Positions 62,068 through 64,000 of a DNA stretch of 64,000 nucleotides are shown one piece after another. The stretch is from contig NZ_BHWB01000005.1 in NCBI RefSeq assembly GCF_003865075.1, positions 186,001 through 250,000 of the forward strand, read 5' to 3'. Numbering within the stretch: the first letter of the stretch is position 1; every line of letters begins with the position of its first letter. The translations under genes were made by a program, and so were the position numbers. The notes beneath the pieces are model-generated. The model searched no databases. It saw only the letters and a program-made list of their open reading frames with translations, and was not told the DNA's origin. The DNA is from Bacteroides faecalis (GTDB taxonomy: Bacteria; Bacteroidota; Bacteroidia; Bacteroidales; Bacteroidaceae).

Positions 62068-62110
62068 AAAAACACATCGCTATTCCAGATTGGATACTTA
62101 ATACTTAATT

Positions 62111-63499
62111 ATGGGCTTTATCAACGAAATCAATGACTTACTCTGGACTTACATCCTAATAATCATGCTACTTGGTTGTGCTATCTGGTTCAGTGTACGC
62201 ACTCGATTCGTACAATTCCGTATGCTGCGCGAAATGATTATATTACTGAGTGAATCTGCCGGAAAAGGTAAACAGGGTGAGAAACATGTATCTTCTTTTC
62301 AGGCATTCGCCATATCCATCGCCAGTCGTGTAGGAACAGGTAATCTGGCAGGAGTAGCTACGGCAATTGCCATCGGAGGTCCCGGATCCATATTCTGGAT
62401 GTGGGTTATCGCCCTACTCGGTGCATCGAGTGCTTTTATCGAATCCACTTTAGCACAGTTATACAAGATACGTGGAAAAGACTCCTTCATCGGCGGACCA
62501 GCCTACTATATGAAAAAAGGATTGAAACAACCCTGGATGGGCATGCTCTTCGCCGTACTTATCAGCATCACTTTCGGTTTTGCTTTCAACTCCGTACAAA
62601 GCAATACCATTTGCGCTGCAGCAGAGCACGCTTTCGGATTTGATCATATTATATTAGGTAGCATTCTGACTGTGCTGACATTGGTTATTATCTTCGGAGG
62701 TATTCATCGCATCGCGCGTGTCAGTAGCATTATTGTGCCAATTATGGCATTAGGATATATAGGACTGGCTTTCATTATTGTTTTGCTCAATATTACCCAT
62801 TTACCAGGAGTTATCTCACTCATCATCGGTGATGCTTTCGGTTGGGAACAGGCTTTGGGCGGAGGAGTCGGTATCGCATTGATGCAAGGTATCAAACGTG
62901 GACTATTCAGTAATGAAGCCGGAATGGGTTCTGCACCGAATGCAGCGGCTACTGCGCACGTCTCGCATCCGGTTAAACAAGGATTAATACAGACATTGGC
63001 TGTGTTTACGGATACCTTATTAATCTGTACCTGTACGGCATTCATTATCTTGTTTAGTGATGCTCCGCTGGATGGTTCTGCCAATGGTGTGCAACTAACC
63101 CAACAAGCATTAACAAATGAAATAGGTGCGTCGGGGAGTATCTTTGTTGCCATAGCACTTTTCTTTTTTGCATTTAGCAGTATATTGGGGAATTATTATT
63201 ACGGAGAAGCCAATATTCGTTTTATCACCCAAAGAAAATGGGTACTTTATGTTTACCGGATATTAGTCAGCGGCATGGTACTTTTCGGAGCACTTGCCAC
63301 GCTAGACATGGTTTGGAGTCTGGCCGATATTACCATGGCACTAATGGCAATCTGTAACCTGATCGCTATCCTTTTCCTCGGGAAATATGCAATTCGTCTG
63401 CTCGCTGACTATCGTGCCCAGAAGAAAGCCGGTATTTCAAGCCCAGTTTTCAAAAAAGAAAGAATGCCGGACATCGAAAAGGACATCGAATGTTGGTGA
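62111..63499 (+). CDS. Sodium:alanine symporter family transporter, 462 aa
   Basis: An AGCS-family permease with about 11 helices. The signature segments are SSFQAFAISIASRVGTGNLAGVA-like (about 58-80; the Gly-Thr-Gly-Asn region binds sodium) and GIKRGLFSNEAGMGSAPNAAA (about 259-279). It imports alanine or glycine with sodium. It lies 43 bp after the AlbA_2 gene and ends at a hairpin terminator. Confidence 0.92.
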   Translation: MGFINEINDLLWTYILIIMLLGCAIWFSVRTRFVQFRMLREMIILLSESAGKGKQGEKHVSSFQAFAISIASRVGTGNLAGVATAIAIGGPGSIFWMWVIALLGASSAFIESTLAQLYKIRGKDSFIGGPAYYMKKGLKQPWMGMLFAVLISITFGFAFNSVQSNTICAAAEHAFGFDHIILGSILTVLTLVIIFGGIHRIARVSSIIVPIMALGYIGLAFIIVLLNITHLPGVISLIIGDAFGWEQALGGGVGIALMQGIKRGLFSNEAGMGSAPNAAATAHVSHPVKQGLIQTLAVFTDTLLICTCTAFIILFSDAPLDGSANGVQLTQQALTNEIGASGSIFVAIALFFFAFSSILGNYYYGEANIRFITQRKWVLYVYRILVSGMVLFGALATLDMVWSLADITMALMAICNLIAILFLGKYAIRLLADYRAQKKAGISSPVFKKERMPDIEKDIECW

Positions 63500-63515
63500 A
63501 ACCCAACTGTTTTTC
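63492..63515 (+). terminator. Terminator of the symporter gene
   Basis: GTTGG and CCAAC form a short stem (TGTTGGTGAAACCCAACTG) followed by TTTTTC. It overlaps the symporter stop codon region and precedes the -7 box by a few bases. Confidence 0.6.
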
Positions 63516-63516
63516 T

Positions 63517-63524
63517 TACCTTTG
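63517..63524 (+). promoter_or_regulatory. -7 box (TACCTTTG) for the last gene
   Basis: TACCTTTG with TTGG at 63493-63496, 20 nt apart. The start codon at 63613 is 89 nt downstream. Confidence 0.6.
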
Positions 63525-63612
63525 CATCCAAATTAGTGAACGGCAAACTAATATCGTTTGATCCTGTGCACTTTATTCTCTAATTTGTAACCTGTAATTT
63601 GTAAACATAACA

Positions 63613-64000
63613 ATGGGCTTATTTGGTTTATTCAAGAAAAAATCCGATGAAACAAAAGTCGGCAACGTAGAAGATTTTATATCACTGACCCGGGTCTATT
63701 TCCAATCAGTAATTGCTACGAACCTAGGTATCACAAACATTCGTTTTTTACCTGATGTAGCTAACTTCAAACGTCTTTTTAAAGTGCCGACGCAAAACGG
63801 AAAACTGGGACTTGCCGAAAAAACTGCTTCACGCAAAATGTTGATGCAGGATTACGGTCTGAGCGAAGGCTTTTTTAAAGAGATTGATGCATCTGTTAAA
63901 CGGAACTGCCGCACTCAGAACGATATCCAGTCTTACTTATTTATGTATCAAGGATTCTCTAACGACCTGATGATGTTGATGGGTAACCTGATGCAATGGA
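63613..64000 (+). CDS. Partial hypothetical protein (runs off the window)
   Basis: The frame opens at the ATG at 63613 and is still open at the window end (129 codons seen). The start MGLFGLFKKKSDETKVGNVE is basic; the visible part is soluble and predominantly helical, with no signal peptide (LTRVYFQSVIATNLGI, LPDVANFKRLF). I do not recognise the family; the length of the full protein is unknown. Confidence 0.7.
   Translation, partial: MGLFGLFKKKSDETKVGNVEDFISLTRVYFQSVIATNLGITNIRFLPDVANFKRLFKVPTQNGKLGLAEKTASRKMLMQDYGLSEGFFKEIDASVKRNCRTQNDIQSYLFMYQGFSNDLMMLMGNLMQW

Noticed and set aside
1..64000. tRNA, rRNA or integrase/attachment site for the island
   Set aside because: I searched by eye for tRNA-like cloverleaf ends and tyrosine recombinase motifs near 12.5 and 28.9 kb and found none; the mode of island insertion remains unknown.

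Overview
The window reads as chromosome of a gut Bacteroides species. Support: the Bacteroides -7 promoter element (TAnnTTTG, several with an upstream TTTG box), fimbrillin and Mfa2-like lipoprotein genes, a CepA-type class A beta-lactamase relative, flotillin/NfeD, DUF6078 and VapE-like genes, and AT-rich intergenic DNA. Strain and species cannot be fixed from this sequence alone.

Layout. 1-2.2 kb: an AT-rich accessory pair (unknown protein plus lipoprotein). 2.3-12.5 kb: mostly housekeeping genes (DUF486 membrane protein and a truncated copy, ttcA, a TPR/PD40-NfeD-FloA membrane operon, a nucleoside phosphorylase behind a strongly structured leader, an NAD(P)-binding protein, a hybrid sensor kinase, mnmE). 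12.5-28.9 kb: a genomic island inserted between the mnmE terminator and an alcohol dehydrogenase. It is almost entirely on the minus strand and is rich in nucleases: an Xre regulator, a GIY-YIG/DUF4357 protein, a methylase-like subunit, a 1310-residue GIY-YIG-like/helicase/N6-adenine methylase, an Xre-type protein overlapping a CoiA-like nuclease, then an unknown 506-residue protein translationally coupled to a PLD-fold protein, then a small winged-helix plus PD-(D/E)XK-like protein. Its flanks hold debris: a macro-domain relic, a frameshifted gene, a membrane-protein tail and an ISAs1 transposase tail. This is the best candidate for an undescribed anti-phage system.

28.9-33 kb: alcohol dehydrogenase, FabH-like synthase, DUF202, and a decayed gene with a Toprim-like motif. 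33.1-36.1 kb: a fimbrial lipoprotein operon whose distal fimbrillin appears to have lost its last 19 residues to a stop codon. 36.3-40.3 kb: DUF6078 and VapE-like primase/ATPase genes with an array of six palindromes at 22-23 bp spacing, a decayed gene behind an intact promoter, and GTGACGG-rich inverted repeats at both ends. 40.5-64 kb: ordinary Bacteroides genes: acyltransferase, frameshifted beta-lactamase, acetyltransferases, amidohydrolase, MaoC, pseudouridine synthase, another fimbrillin, MATE pump, YgbA-like protein, epimerase-lipocalin fusion, Fpg/Nei-family protein, lytic transglycosylase, potassium channel, MgtC, a two-gene radical-SAM DNA-repair pair, a histone H1-like protein, AlbA_2 protein and an alanine symporter.

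No rRNA, tRNA or CRISPR array was recognised. At least eight genes are visibly broken (truncated, frameshifted or interrupted by stops), and these cluster in and around the island and the VapE region.
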